A stretch of DNA of 38,708 nucleotides from a virus, in IMG/VR virus record IMGVR_UViG_3300031951_000483, positions 1 through 38,708 of that record. One strand, given 5' to 3'. Position 1 is the first letter of the stretch. Each line of letters opens with the position of its first letter. Below are positions 9,108 through 15,717 of this stretch, in pieces. The notes under the pieces are model-generated. The model was not told where the DNA came from. It searched no databases and worked only from the letters and a program-made list of their open reading frames with translations. The position numbers and the translations under genes were made by a program.

Positions 9108-9646
9108 ACATGTTTAAATAAAGTATCAACAAGGTCATTATACAAAAGTAACATATTTATAAGCCATTCATTAAAGTTCTCCTCTTTATTGAAGTCAATA
9201 GTATTAATATGTTCTACACACATATTAAAGCTAACAACTTCATCCATAAAAATAAAGACTCTATTATAGCCCCACTTTGAAAATTGTATTGAGTATTTAT
9301 AAGTTTTAATGGGATTTTCTTCCCACTGATATCCAGTCAAAACAGTCATTTGAATTTTAACTTGATAAAAGTCCTCAGCATCAAATCCTCTTCTTAAATA
9401 AGCTAAAGTCTCAAGTTTACTATTATGATTATCTATTAAAGAGTTAGGGAAATACAAAGCTACAACTACAAATAATATATTATATAAACACAATAAGCTT
9501 ATGTTATTAATAACAACAAAGTCTTTTAAAGTAGAGATTAATATATCTTTAGTAGATAATTCATTAATAAACTCCTGAGCAGAAACACTTAATAAATATT
9601 GCTTTTCTGCATTAGTAGCGGCTAAATCATGTATTGTTTTTTCCAT
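9104..9646 (-). CDS. Uncharacterised accessory protein, paralogue of the 9658-10254 product
   Basis: I chose the ATG at 9646-9644. A GTG four codons upstream at 9658 would overlap the previous stop, but the ATG has a GGA eight bases before it and is the more ordinary start. The product has about 180 residues. It has a hydrophobic middle (LLCLYNILFVVVALYFPNSL) that could be a buried helix or a membrane segment, and a C-terminal helix LINMLLLYNDLVDTLF. Both features recur at equivalent places in the next gene upstream, so the two look like an old tandem duplication. No catalytic motif is visible. The operon partner is a SWIM protein, coupled through ATGA. Confidence 0.65.
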   Translation of the reverse strand: MEKTIHDLAATNAEKQYLLSVSAQEFINELSTKDILISTLKDFVVINNISLLCLYNILFVVVALYFPNSLIDNHNSKLETLAYLRRGFDAEDFYQVKIQMTVLTGYQWEENPIKTYKYSIQFSKWGYNRVFIFMDEVVSFNMCVEHINTIDFNKEENFNEWLINMLLLYNDLVDTLFKHV

Positions 9647-9657
9647 TATGAATTCCA

Positions 9658-10254
9658 CTATGAAATTTCTTCATTATAAGGCATAAGGTCTACTAACTCA
9701 TTATACATAGATATAATCTTATACAAAAACTCTAGAGGATCTTTTACTACAGTTTCAAAACTAAAACTAAATATTTTTGGCTTGCTGGTAATATTTAACA
9801 CATTATAAAAAGTGTTTTCTTTTATAGTTATATTTATTCTTAGTTGTCTAATAAGAGGATTGATTTTATAACTAAGACCAATCTTTGAGCCTTCAAGCCA
9901 TTTAAGATCTAGTACAGGAAGATCTTCATTTTGAAGAAGGTTGTCAAGAGTTTCTTTTGCAGTAAGAGGTAGATAGATCGCAGATGTATCTACACAAGCA
10001 TTAATTATCTTTATTCTTTTCTCTTGCTTACATGGATCTTGTACAAGAGAAGAAGGACTATATACATACAAAAAATAAGTAATAAATTCAAACAAACAAA
10101 CAAAAAAGATAGGCTCAGATAGTGGATTATTTTCTGCTTTTACATCAAATAATTCCTTAAGAAAGATAAGAGTTGCACTATCTTTATCTACAACTTGATC
10201 TAATGTATTTTTAAATAAAAACTCTTTTTGTTGCTCTGTTATTAAGAGAAGCAT
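9658..10254 (-). CDS. Uncharacterised accessory protein, paralogue of the 9104-9646 product
   Basis: The 198-residue protein is the first gene of the three-gene minus-strand operon and starts with ATG 35 bases beyond the Dps terminator stem. Shared with its downstream neighbour are an N-terminal helix of the type EQQKEFLFKNTLDQVV, a hydrophobic block ending YSPSSLVQD (compare YFPNSLIDN), and a C-terminal helix FLYKIISMYNELVDLM (compare LINMLLLYNDLVDTLF). Function is unknown. The hydrophobic middle around residues 48-72 might touch membrane, but it is no better than a buried helix by eye. Confidence 0.65.
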   Translation of the reverse strand: MLLLITEQQKEFLFKNTLDQVVDKDSATLIFLKELFDVKAENNPLSEPIFFVCLFEFITYFLYVYSPSSLVQDPCKQEKRIKIINACVDTSAIYLPLTAKETLDNLLQNEDLPVLDLKWLEGSKIGLSYKINPLIRQLRINITIKENTFYNVLNITSKPKIFSFSFETVVKDPLEFLYKIISMYNELVDLMPYNEEIS

Positions 10255-10288
10255 TGATTATTTTAACCTAGTATAATTATTAATTAGA

Positions 10289-10336
10289 ATAAAATAAAAG
10301 GAAGAGAAAACATTATTTCTCTTCCTTTTATTTTAT
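10289..10336. terminator. Terminator after the Dps-like gene
   Basis: A 21-bp perfect inverted repeat has arms 10289-10309 and 10316-10336, a 6-base loop, a GGAAGAG core and A/U tracts on both sides. It lies directly after the Dps stop on the minus strand and before the next minus-strand gene, so Dps is probably a single-gene transcript. The three-gene operon must then start within 10255-10288 or rely on read-through. That short gap reads TATACTAGG on the minus strand, a weak -10-like hexamer. Confidence 0.85.
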
Positions 10337-10354
10337 ATTATTTTATATTTGTTA

Positions 10355-10858
10355 TTAGCTATTAAACAAATGACTTTGTAAAAGATAGATGTATTTATCT
10401 ACACTATTACATTGATCTTGTAATATGTTAGATGTAGTCTTATCTAAACTATCTAAAGAATTAATAAACATATATAACAACTCACTTAATCTTTTAAGTA
10501 TAGTTACTACTGCTTGAATATTACTATCAATATTATTAGAAATTGCTTGAGTTTCAACTAATAAAGTATTTTCCAAAGCATACCTTAAGTTAGCTTTAGC
10601 AGTGCCTCCAAAAGATCTAATTCTTTCTCCTAATGGATCAACAAATCCATTTAATAATCCAACAATATCCCCAAATAAAGTATGAACAGCAATAAAATTA
10701 TTACCCTCACTATTCCAATGCGCTTCTAGTACAATACCACTAGCATCAATATAACTAGCAATCAAGCCATATAATCTAGATGTAACTTCTGCTCTTACTT
10801 CTTCAGATAAAGCATGACTTCTAGTAAATTTAATATCAAGGAGATTATCCATTTCCAT
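10355..10858 (-). CDS. Dps-like ferritin-family protein
   Basis: Dps proteins form 12-subunit cages that oxidise and store iron and protect DNA from oxidative damage. In this 167-residue protein the ferroxidase region aligns without gaps to E. coli Dps: H47-W-N, the GNNFIAVH59 strand-helix and D74-P-L-G-E78-R followed by the GG turn match H51, H63, D78 and E82. One ligand, E. coli D67, is Gly63 here, with an Asp next to it at position 64. Length matches the family, and there is no Lys-rich N-terminal DNA-binding tail. M3 is an alternative start. The gene has its own terminator and a leader with a 17-bp hairpin ending 2 bases before the ATG. In a phage it may protect DNA or manage iron in the infected cell, or be packaged. 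Its presence in a structural module is an accessory insertion. Confidence 0.85.
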   Translation of the reverse strand: MEMDNLLDIKFTRSHALSEEVRAEVTSRLYGLIASYIDASGIVLEAHWNSEGNNFIAVHTLFGDIVGLLNGFVDPLGERIRSFGGTAKANLRYALENTLLVETQAISNNIDSNIQAVVTILKRLSELLYMFINSLDSLDKTTSNILQDQCNSVDKYIYLLQSHLFNS

Positions 10859-10860
10859 AT

Positions 10861-10921
10861 TTGTTTAATATATTTTTTTAATTTATACACAATAGTATAT
10901 AATGAAAAATATATTAAACAA
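10861..10921 (-). promoter_or_regulatory. AU-rich leader hairpin covering the Dps translation start
   Basis: Arms 10861-10877 and 10905-10921 are a perfect 17-bp inverted repeat (one G:C pair) around a 27-base spacer. In the Dps mRNA the 3' arm occupies bases -3 to -19 before the AUG, exactly where a ribosome lands. A weak stem of this type could hold translation down and open with temperature or with a bound factor. It could also be a DNA operator. The spacer carries TATACT on the minus strand, a possible -10 element, in which case the full stem would not be transcribed. Confidence 0.5.
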
Positions 10922-10927
10922 GTGGTC

Positions 10928-10968
10928 ATATATAAATGTAGGTATTATAAATGCCTACATTTATATAT
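10928..10968. promoter_or_regulatory. Palindrome with inverted TATAAATG boxes, candidate bidirectional control site
   Basis: Perfect 15-bp arms (10928-10942 and 10954-10968) surround an 11-base loop. Each arm carries TATATAAATGTAGG on one strand, and the loop adds a third TATAAATG. It sits between the divergent Dps and protease genes. The right arm with its flank reads ATGCCTACATTTATA, related to the motifs at 5730 and 15653. It could be a pair of back-to-back late promoters or a repressor site. There is no U-tract, so a terminator is unlikely. Confidence 0.45.
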
Positions 10969-11017
10969 CAAATAAATATAATATGAAATCAATAAATACA
11001 ACTATACAAAATAAGTA

Positions 11018-12262
11018 ATGCAGTATCCTGTATTAAATAAAGATTCAATACCTACTGATATATCTAGTAACAAAGCAAAAATCCCTATTTTACTTAAAGG
11101 TAATTGGCATGTTCCTGGATATGGTCCTTTACTTGTAACTGATAGTTATATTGACAAGGTAATTGAAAACTTTAATTCTAATGTTTTAGGGTTTAAACCT
11201 TATGCAACATTAGGACACTTAACTGATTCTCCTGATCCAGAAAGTGTAGATGGAGAAAGAAAAAGAGGAGATCTTCAAGAAATAATCAAAGAAGGTGATG
11301 TAGTTTATGGATTATATGATATAAATAGTGAAACATATAACTTAATCAAAAATGGAGATTATCAATATAGTTCTCCTGAGATTCAAGACAACTTCAGAGA
11401 TAAAAGAACTGGAGAAGTAATTGGTCCAACCTTATTAAGAACGGCACTAACAAATGCGCCGTTCATGCCTTTCAATGATCACAAGATAGTTACTTTATCT
11501 CAAGGTAGTAATCAACATAGTAATAGTATTTGTATTAAATTATCTACTAATATATTAAGTGAAACTATTGAAGAAACAAGTGAAGAGATTGTTGAATCAA
11601 AAGAAGAACCAGTTGATAACACATCAGAATTAAACAATACACAAGAACAGTCTATACAAATGTCAACTCAAAATGAAGTACAAATTCCTACAGCACCTGT
11701 TGCTGTAGAAACCTCTAAGTCTACAGTAGATTTAGAAGCTCTAATTTTAAAAAGTCAAGAAGCTCAACAAGCATTAGCAGACCAACTATCTGAAATTACA
11801 AGTAAATTTAGTCAAGGTTTAGAAGCTGTATCTAACAAAACTAGTGAAGCTGTAGCAGCCATTACTTCTAAGGTAGATGAGATTTCAAGTCAAGTATCTG
11901 CAGTTACTAGTAAAGCAGACAACCACAATGAATACATTGTAGCTCTTTCTTCAAGTGATAAAGCTAGAAGACTAAATGAGAAGCTAACCACAGCATTCAA
12001 AGCTGGTGTAAGTCCTGCTGCTTTAGAAACAGCAAAGTCTATCATCAATAATTTTGATTCTGCTAATCATGTAGTTAAGCTATCTGTTAAAGGCAATGAA
12101 ACTGAAGTATCATTTGAAGATGCAATCATTAGCTTACTTAAACTAAGTTCTAATGCAATGCCTGAAGATGATCAAACAGGTGCAGTATCTGGTCAAAAAG
12201 CCCCTTCTTACATAGATACTTTGATTGCTGAAAACAAAGCTAAGGCTAGTAAAATTAAGTAA
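11018..12262 (+). CDS. Prohead protease fused to scaffold domain (Mu gpI-like)
   Basis: The first 160 residues resemble Mu-type head maturation proteases. They contain the block ATLGH67LTDSP, the YQYS118SPEIQDNF motif, and TGEVIGPTLLRTALTNAPFMP. H67 and S118 or S119 are the likely catalytic residues. Residues from about 185 on are acidic, Gln/Ser/Ala-rich and predicted coiled coil (LEALILKSQEAQQALADQL and similar), as expected of a scaffold that fills the prohead and is digested by the attached protease. The final 80 residues form a small helical domain that probably binds the capsid protein. The major capsid gene follows after 39 bases, the standard order. The start has no Shine-Dalgarno but an A-rich leader. 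Confidence 0.82.
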   Translation: MQYPVLNKDSIPTDISSNKAKIPILLKGNWHVPGYGPLLVTDSYIDKVIENFNSNVLGFKPYATLGHLTDSPDPESVDGERKRGDLQEIIKEGDVVYGLYDINSETYNLIKNGDYQYSSPEIQDNFRDKRTGEVIGPTLLRTALTNAPFMPFNDHKIVTLSQGSNQHSNSICIKLSTNILSETIEETSEEIVESKEEPVDNTSELNNTQEQSIQMSTQNEVQIPTAPVAVETSKSTVDLEALILKSQEAQQALADQLSEITSKFSQGLEAVSNKTSEAVAAITSKVDEISSQVSAVTSKADNHNEYIVALSSSDKARRLNEKLTTAFKAGVSPAALETAKSIINNFDSANHVVKLSVKGNETEVSFEDAIISLLKLSSNAMPEDDQTGAVSGQKAPSYIDTLIAENKAKASKIK

Positions 12263-12301
12263 ATAACCAATAAAAAGTAGTATAAACAGAGATTAATTTA
12301 A

Positions 12302-13621
12302 ATGGCATTACAACAAGTTCCAGCTTTTAATATGAATGCATATGCATCTCCTTGGGAAACAGTAAGTACTAGTGAGAAGCCAGGCGTACCTAGTTATCTA
12401 GAACTAGCAAAGTCTTTCCTTCCTCTAGTCGGTTCAACTCCTTTAAAGGAATTGTTTCCAGATCAAACTATCAAGCAACCAATTGTTGCTATAGAACAAA
12501 AGTTTGAAACAACTGGTACCTTATTTACACCTGTTAAATTTGGTGAGCCAGATCAACTATTAGGAATCAGTCAATACACAACTCAAAGACGTTATGTACA
12601 ACCTTTGTATCTAAGAGGCTCTCACTACATTTCTTGGGGTGACGCTAATATTAGAATTAAAGATGGCACTGTTAATGACTTTGAAAATCCAGAAGCATTT
12701 GTAGCCAAGCAAATTGAAAAGCTTGTTGAAGCTCACAACTTGACTTGGGATGTGTACAGAGGTTTAACTCTTCTTGGTGGTATTAACTATACAGATCCTA
12801 GAAGCGGCCAACCAATTAATGTATCAGCACAAATTCCTGCTCATAACTTCTGGAGTTATAACAACACTCAAGGTTATAGAGGTAGAAATGAAGCCAATCT
12901 ATTCAGAGGTTTAGTTGATTATAATACACCTCAAGCCACAACTTCTGGTATGCCTTGGACTGAACCAGACGCAGCCATTGTCTCCTGTATTCAAAAGTTT
13001 GCCTATTGGTTCAAAACAACCAATAAGACTAAGATTACAGCAATGTATATTCACCCTGACTTGAAGATGATCATCTCAGAAAACAATGAGATTAAGCTTC
13101 AAACTGGTGGACTTATTCCTAGACTAGGCGCTAAAACAGGTGACAAAAATGTATTAATTAGTAATACTGGTGGTGGCTATCAAATTGAATCTGATGTACT
13201 AAGTGCTAATCAAGTTGGTTCTATTGGTGTTGGCCCAGATGGTATTATTTCCTTAGCTGGCATTCCAATTAGAACAGTTGAGACTTGGTATCGTGATCCA
13301 GTAGACGGTGTAAGAAAGTTTCTATGGCCTAGAAACAAAGTTGTATTTGTATCTGAAGCTGGTCCTGATGGTAACTATGAAGCTCCAGGTAGAACTCAAT
13401 ATTGTGTATCAGAAGAATCAGGTGGTAATCCTGGATTGTGGATGAGAGAACAAAGAGATACCCCAATCCCTGCTGCTCCTGGTATGTACATTCAAATGGG
13501 TAATGCTGGTCTTCCTTACTTGCTATATCCTCATAGAGTAGCTCACATGACCATTGGTACAATTCAAGATATTAACACCAGAATTGGGGTCCTTGGCGAC
13601 TTGCAGTATGGCAGTTTATAA
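12302..13621 (+). CDS. Major capsid protein (HK97 fold, protein E-like)
   Basis: The 439-residue product directly follows the protease/scaffold gene. It has the balanced composition and Gly/Pro/Asn-rich loops of major capsid proteins. The region IKDGTVNDFENPEAFVAKQIEK followed by a long amphipathic helix (LVEAHNLTWDVYRGL, residues 141-155) resembles the spine helix of the E-type family. Helix DAAIVSCIQKFAYWFK (223-238) followed by TAMYIHPDL (246-254) and the late strand NKVVFV (345-350) belong to the P/A-domain core. Codon choice is slightly more G/C rich than in neighbours, as usual for a highly expressed gene. It ends in a palindrome and is followed by a terminator. A shorter relative of its core is encoded on the other strand at 14654-15088. 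Confidence 0.88.
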   Translation: MALQQVPAFNMNAYASPWETVSTSEKPGVPSYLELAKSFLPLVGSTPLKELFPDQTIKQPIVAIEQKFETTGTLFTPVKFGEPDQLLGISQYTTQRRYVQPLYLRGSHYISWGDANIRIKDGTVNDFENPEAFVAKQIEKLVEAHNLTWDVYRGLTLLGGINYTDPRSGQPINVSAQIPAHNFWSYNNTQGYRGRNEANLFRGLVDYNTPQATTSGMPWTEPDAAIVSCIQKFAYWFKTTNKTKITAMYIHPDLKMIISENNEIKLQTGGLIPRLGAKTGDKNVLISNTGGGYQIESDVLSANQVGSIGVGPDGIISLAGIPIRTVETWYRDPVDGVRKFLWPRNKVVFVSEAGPDGNYEAPGRTQYCVSEESGGNPGLWMREQRDTPIPAAPGMYIQMGNAGLPYLLYPHRVAHMTIGTIQDINTRIGVLGDLQYGSL

Positions 13622-13626
13622 ACTGC
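13611..13626. repeat. 16-base perfect palindrome across the capsid gene stop codon
   Basis: GCAGTTTATAAACTGC is its own reverse complement and includes the TAA stop at 13619-13621. It lies about 110 bases before the homing endonuclease gene. It could be part of a recognition or insertion site, a small RNA hairpin, or chance in an AT-rich context. Confidence 0.4.
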
Positions 13627-13696
13627 AGTTCTAAAAGATACAGTTAAATAAAAACAATTTAGAGAATTGTAGTTCAACAAGACAAATATAAGTTAT

Positions 13697-13733
13697 AATA
13701 GTTGGTGTAAATAAACTACACCAACTATTTTTT
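13697..13733 (+). terminator. Intrinsic terminator after the major capsid gene
   Basis: The 13-bp stem has arms 13697-13709 and 13717-13729, core GTTGGTGTA, a 7-base loop and six T's (13728-13733). The T-run runs directly into the ATG of the endonuclease gene, so that gene could be expressed only by read-through. Confidence 0.85.
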
Positions 13734-14216
13734 ATGTCTAGAACTAAAGTCTCAGGAATTTATTCAATAACCAAAATTATTAATAGCAAAAGATATATTG
13801 GCCAAACATCTTATTTTAATGGTAGAAAAGGAGATCATAAATTAAATCTCAGAAGAAACCAACATGACAATCAAAGACTACAACATTCTTGGAATAAATA
13901 TGGTGAAATTAATTTTAAATTTGAATTACTAGAAGAAATTCCTAGATTAAGTGATGGAACTGTTAATAAAGAACTCTTAACAAAAAGAGAACAATATTGG
14001 ATGGATTATTATGATTCTTCTAATCCAGAAAAGGGTTATAACATAAATCCTTTAGCAGAAACAAATCCAATGCAGGGGAAACATCACTCAGAAGAATCTA
14101 AATTAAAAATAAGTAAAAGAGCAGAAAACAGAAAAACTAGAATTCCTTTTTTATCTAAATATATACAAAACTCAGAAGTAATTGAACAAAAAAAAGAAAG
14201 GATAAACAATATGTAA
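13734..14216 (+). CDS. GIY-YIG homing endonuclease, catalytic part
   Basis: The first 105 residues carry a complete GIY-YIG nuclease domain: G8-I-Y10, Y21-I-G23, R31 at the I-TevI Arg position, the helix RLQHSWNKYGEINFKFELLE, catalytic E86 in KREQYWMDYYDS, and G101-Y-N-I. A NUMOD3-type motif (MQGKHHSEESKLKISK, about 113-128) follows. The frame ends at 14214-14216, just after a run of eight A's. The protein's natural DNA-binding tail continues in other frames up to 14604. The enzyme would cut a specific site, perhaps in a capsid gene lacking it, and promote its own spread. It begins directly after the capsid terminator with no ribosome binding site, a typical free-standing parasite position. 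Confidence 0.88.
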   Translation: MSRTKVSGIYSITKIINSKRYIGQTSYFNGRKGDHKLNLRRNQHDNQRLQHSWNKYGEINFKFELLEEIPRLSDGTVNKELLTKREQYWMDYYDSSNPEKGYNINPLAETNPMQGKHHSEESKLKISKRAENRKTRIPFLSKYIQNSEVIEQKKERINNM

Positions 14217-14604
14217 GTTTATTTGAATATAAAATAAACACTCTAAATGGTGATGTTTATGTATTTGATGATTTAGACTTACAAGATTTTTGTAATCAAC
14301 TAAGTTTATCAAAACCATCTATAATAAGAAATTTAATATTTGGATATCACTATAAAGGAATATCAGGAACAATAATTCCTCTAAATGAAAAAGGTGAAAA
14401 AGACTCCAATTCATAATAAATAAAAATCTTAATACTAAAACATTTTATACTTACTTTTTAACTGATCCAAAAGGAAAAGAGCATATCTGTGTAAATCTAA
14501 ATAATTTTTGCAGAGAAAATAAATTAGCTATATCTTGTATGCATTCTCTTATAAATAAAGGTACTTTTTATAAAGGATGGAGCGGATATAAAAATATCAA
14601 GTAG
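14195..14604 (+). pseudogene. Out-of-frame DNA-binding tail of the GIY-YIG endonuclease
   Basis: Two successive -1 frame changes restore a continuous protein. The first is in the eight-A run 14188-14195, the second near the five-A run 14397-14401. The first segment contains LQDFCNQLSLSKPSI then YHYKGISG. The second contains TDPKGKEHICV, LNNFCRENKLAISCM and FYKGWSG, ending at TAG 14602-14604. Both have the FC-x-x-x-x-L and YKG pattern of intron-nuclease repeat (NUMOD1/IENR1) modules that read DNA. With one A added in each run the whole gene 13734-14604 would encode 290 residues. Decay, assembly error in homopolymers, or slippage at A-AAA-AAA (14189-14195) are all possible. Confidence 0.75.
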
Positions 14605-14662
14605 AGAATAAATAATAAAAAAGAGACTGTTATATAAGTCTCTTTTTTATTATTTATTCTCT
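14603..14662. terminator. Long bidirectional terminator
   Basis: A 25-bp perfect stem has arms 14603-14627 and 14638-14662, a 10-base loop, core GAGAC/GTCTC and six-base A and T tracts. It overlaps the endonuclease-remnant stop on one side and the stop codon of the minus-strand gene on the other. Confidence 0.9.
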
Positions 14663-15088
14663 TAATTTATGTATATCTTTAATGTCAAATACTTCAATTA
14701 ACATACAAGTTGTATTATCCTCCCCAAGAATAACAACCTTATTAATATCTATACTATTAACAGTTTTTAAACTTATTCTTCTACTAAATATTAATAGTTC
14801 ATCTTTTAATTGCTTATTATTTTTATAAATATACTTTTTAAGTATAGGATTAATAACTAAGTATGTACCCTTTAAATTGTTTATTTGTTTAAAATAATAT
14901 AAAAGTTTAATAAGAGTAGAAACAATAGAGGCCTCAGCAGATAGCCAACTAACACCTTTAATATTTGATATAGATTGATTATATACAGTAAATAAATTAC
15001 CAAAATAGCGATTAGGCGAAATAAAATCATTATACTTAATACTGTTACTTTCTTTAAAAACAAGTTTCTTTATATCATAATCAAGCAT
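14654..15088 (-). CDS. Major-capsid-like mini-protein
   Basis: This 144-residue product aligns without gaps to the major capsid protein of the same window. Residues 29-95 match MCP residues 200-266 at 22 of 67 positions, including Y36-N37, G45, W48, A53-x-I-V-S57, Y65-x-F-K67, P81-x-L-K84 and N90-N91. Residues 105-110 (ISLKTV) and 116-119 (NKVV) match MCP 321-326 and 345-348. It thus keeps part of the P/A-domain core of an HK97-type capsid protein, and lacks the first 170 or so residues (N-arm, E-loop, spine helix) and the last 80. It is the terminal gene of a three-gene minus-strand operon. Function is unknown: a special capsomer part, an assembly modulator and a decaying duplicate are all possible. 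Confidence 0.7.
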   Translation of the reverse strand: MLDYDIKKLVFKESNSIKYNDFISPNRYFGNLFTVYNQSISNIKGVSWLSAEASIVSTLIKLLYYFKQINNLKGTYLVINPILKKYIYKNNKQLKDELLIFSRRISLKTVNSIDINKVVILGEDNTTCMLIEVFDIKDIHKLRE

Positions 15089-15094
15089 AAAAAT

Positions 15095-15334
15095 TTACCA
15101 TTTAATATAAAACTTATCTTTTTTAACTATAACTTTATATCCTAAATCTAATAAAGGTCTGTAACAAGAAAAGTAGTTTTTATTTGCTGAAGTATCAAAA
15201 ACTAAACTAACTAATCCTAGTTTAGCAGCAGATCTTATTCTAGAAATAATAGAATCTAATAATAATTCATTCTCTAATTTAATTTTATAAGTATTAACTT
15301 CTGCTAGTTGTCTAGCTTCATTTGCTCTTAACAT
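15095..15334 (-). CDS. Small phage protein, paralogue of the 15341-15622 product
   Basis: The 79-residue protein has the layout LRANEARQLAE, a helix IISRIRSAAKLG, a strand LVSLVFD, then LLDLGYKVIV and a C-terminal FYIKW. This matches a class of small phage proteins ending in GYxV...IxW, often seen in structural regions and of unknown function. The next gene upstream has the same layout. It lies 6 bases after its paralogue and 6 before the capsid-like gene, so the three are one transcript. Confidence 0.65.
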   Translation of the reverse strand: MLRANEARQLAEVNTYKIKLENELLLDSIISRIRSAAKLGLVSLVFDTSANKNYFSCYRPLLDLGYKVIVKKDKFYIKW

Positions 15335-15340
15335 ATGTTT

Positions 15341-15622
15341 TTACTCAATCTTTGTTAGCCATTTAATGTGTAAGGCAGTTGTACTAATAAATCTTACTTC
15401 ATACTTTGCATTAAGTAATGTTTCATAAATATATGTAGCATAGTTAAGTTCTATAACTTCTAATGTAAATTTATGAGCTTCAACTCTAGCTCTAATTAAG
15501 TCTGCAACTTCTTGCATCTCTTGTTCCTTTGTGCCTGATGTAGCTATCTTTCTAGCTTGTTCAGCACTTAGTAAAGGTAATATCTCTTCTTCTTTTTTAA
15601 CAGTTTTCTTTAGATTATCCAT
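15341..15622 (-). CDS. Small phage protein, paralogue of the 15095-15334 product
   Basis: The 93-residue protein begins with a Lys/Glu-rich segment, then LSAEQARKIATSG, helix VADLIRARVEAH, strand TLEVIELN, LLNAKYEVRFI and LHIKWL. The order and spacing match the downstream 79-residue protein, including the A-R-K/Q motif and the IKW end. It is the first gene of the minus-strand trio. Function is unknown. The pairing with a capsid-like protein is the only contextual hint. Confidence 0.65.
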   Translation of the reverse strand: MDNLKKTVKKEEEILPLLSAEQARKIATSGTKEQEMQEVADLIRARVEAHKFTLEVIELNYATYIYETLLNAKYEVRFISTTALHIKWLTKIE

Positions 15623-15652
15623 TTATTTATTCTTTTTATAATTTTAATTAAC

Positions 15653-15686
15653 GTGCCTACTTTATACACTTTTAGCCTACAATATA
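15653..15686. promoter_or_regulatory. Two tandem GCCTAC-TATA motifs in a divergent promoter region
   Basis: GTGCCTACTTTATA (15653-15666) and AGCCTACAATATA (15674-15686) lie 21 bases apart. The first differs from the 5730-5743 element at one base only. They sit between the minus-strand trio and the plus-strand virion gene starting at 15783, about 100 bases upstream of the latter. They are candidate phage promoter elements or activator sites. Confidence 0.45.
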
Positions 15687-15717
15687 AACTTTATTCTATT
15701 ATATATTACAAACAGAA

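Noticed and set aside
9658-9658. GTG start at 9658 for the middle gene of the first minus-strand operon
   Set aside because: An ATG four codons in (9646) has a better-placed upstream GGA. The GTG start would give one-base overlap and cannot be fully excluded.
13329-13562. Minus-strand 77-residue frame opposite the capsid gene
   Set aside because: It is a shadow of the major capsid coding strand, with Gln/His/Tyr-rich composition typical of antisense reading.
14881-15063. Minus-strand 60-residue hydrophobic frame inside the MCP-like gene
   Set aside because: It lies on the same strand as the real gene in another frame. Its Leu/Ile-rich look comes from reading AT-rich DNA out of frame.
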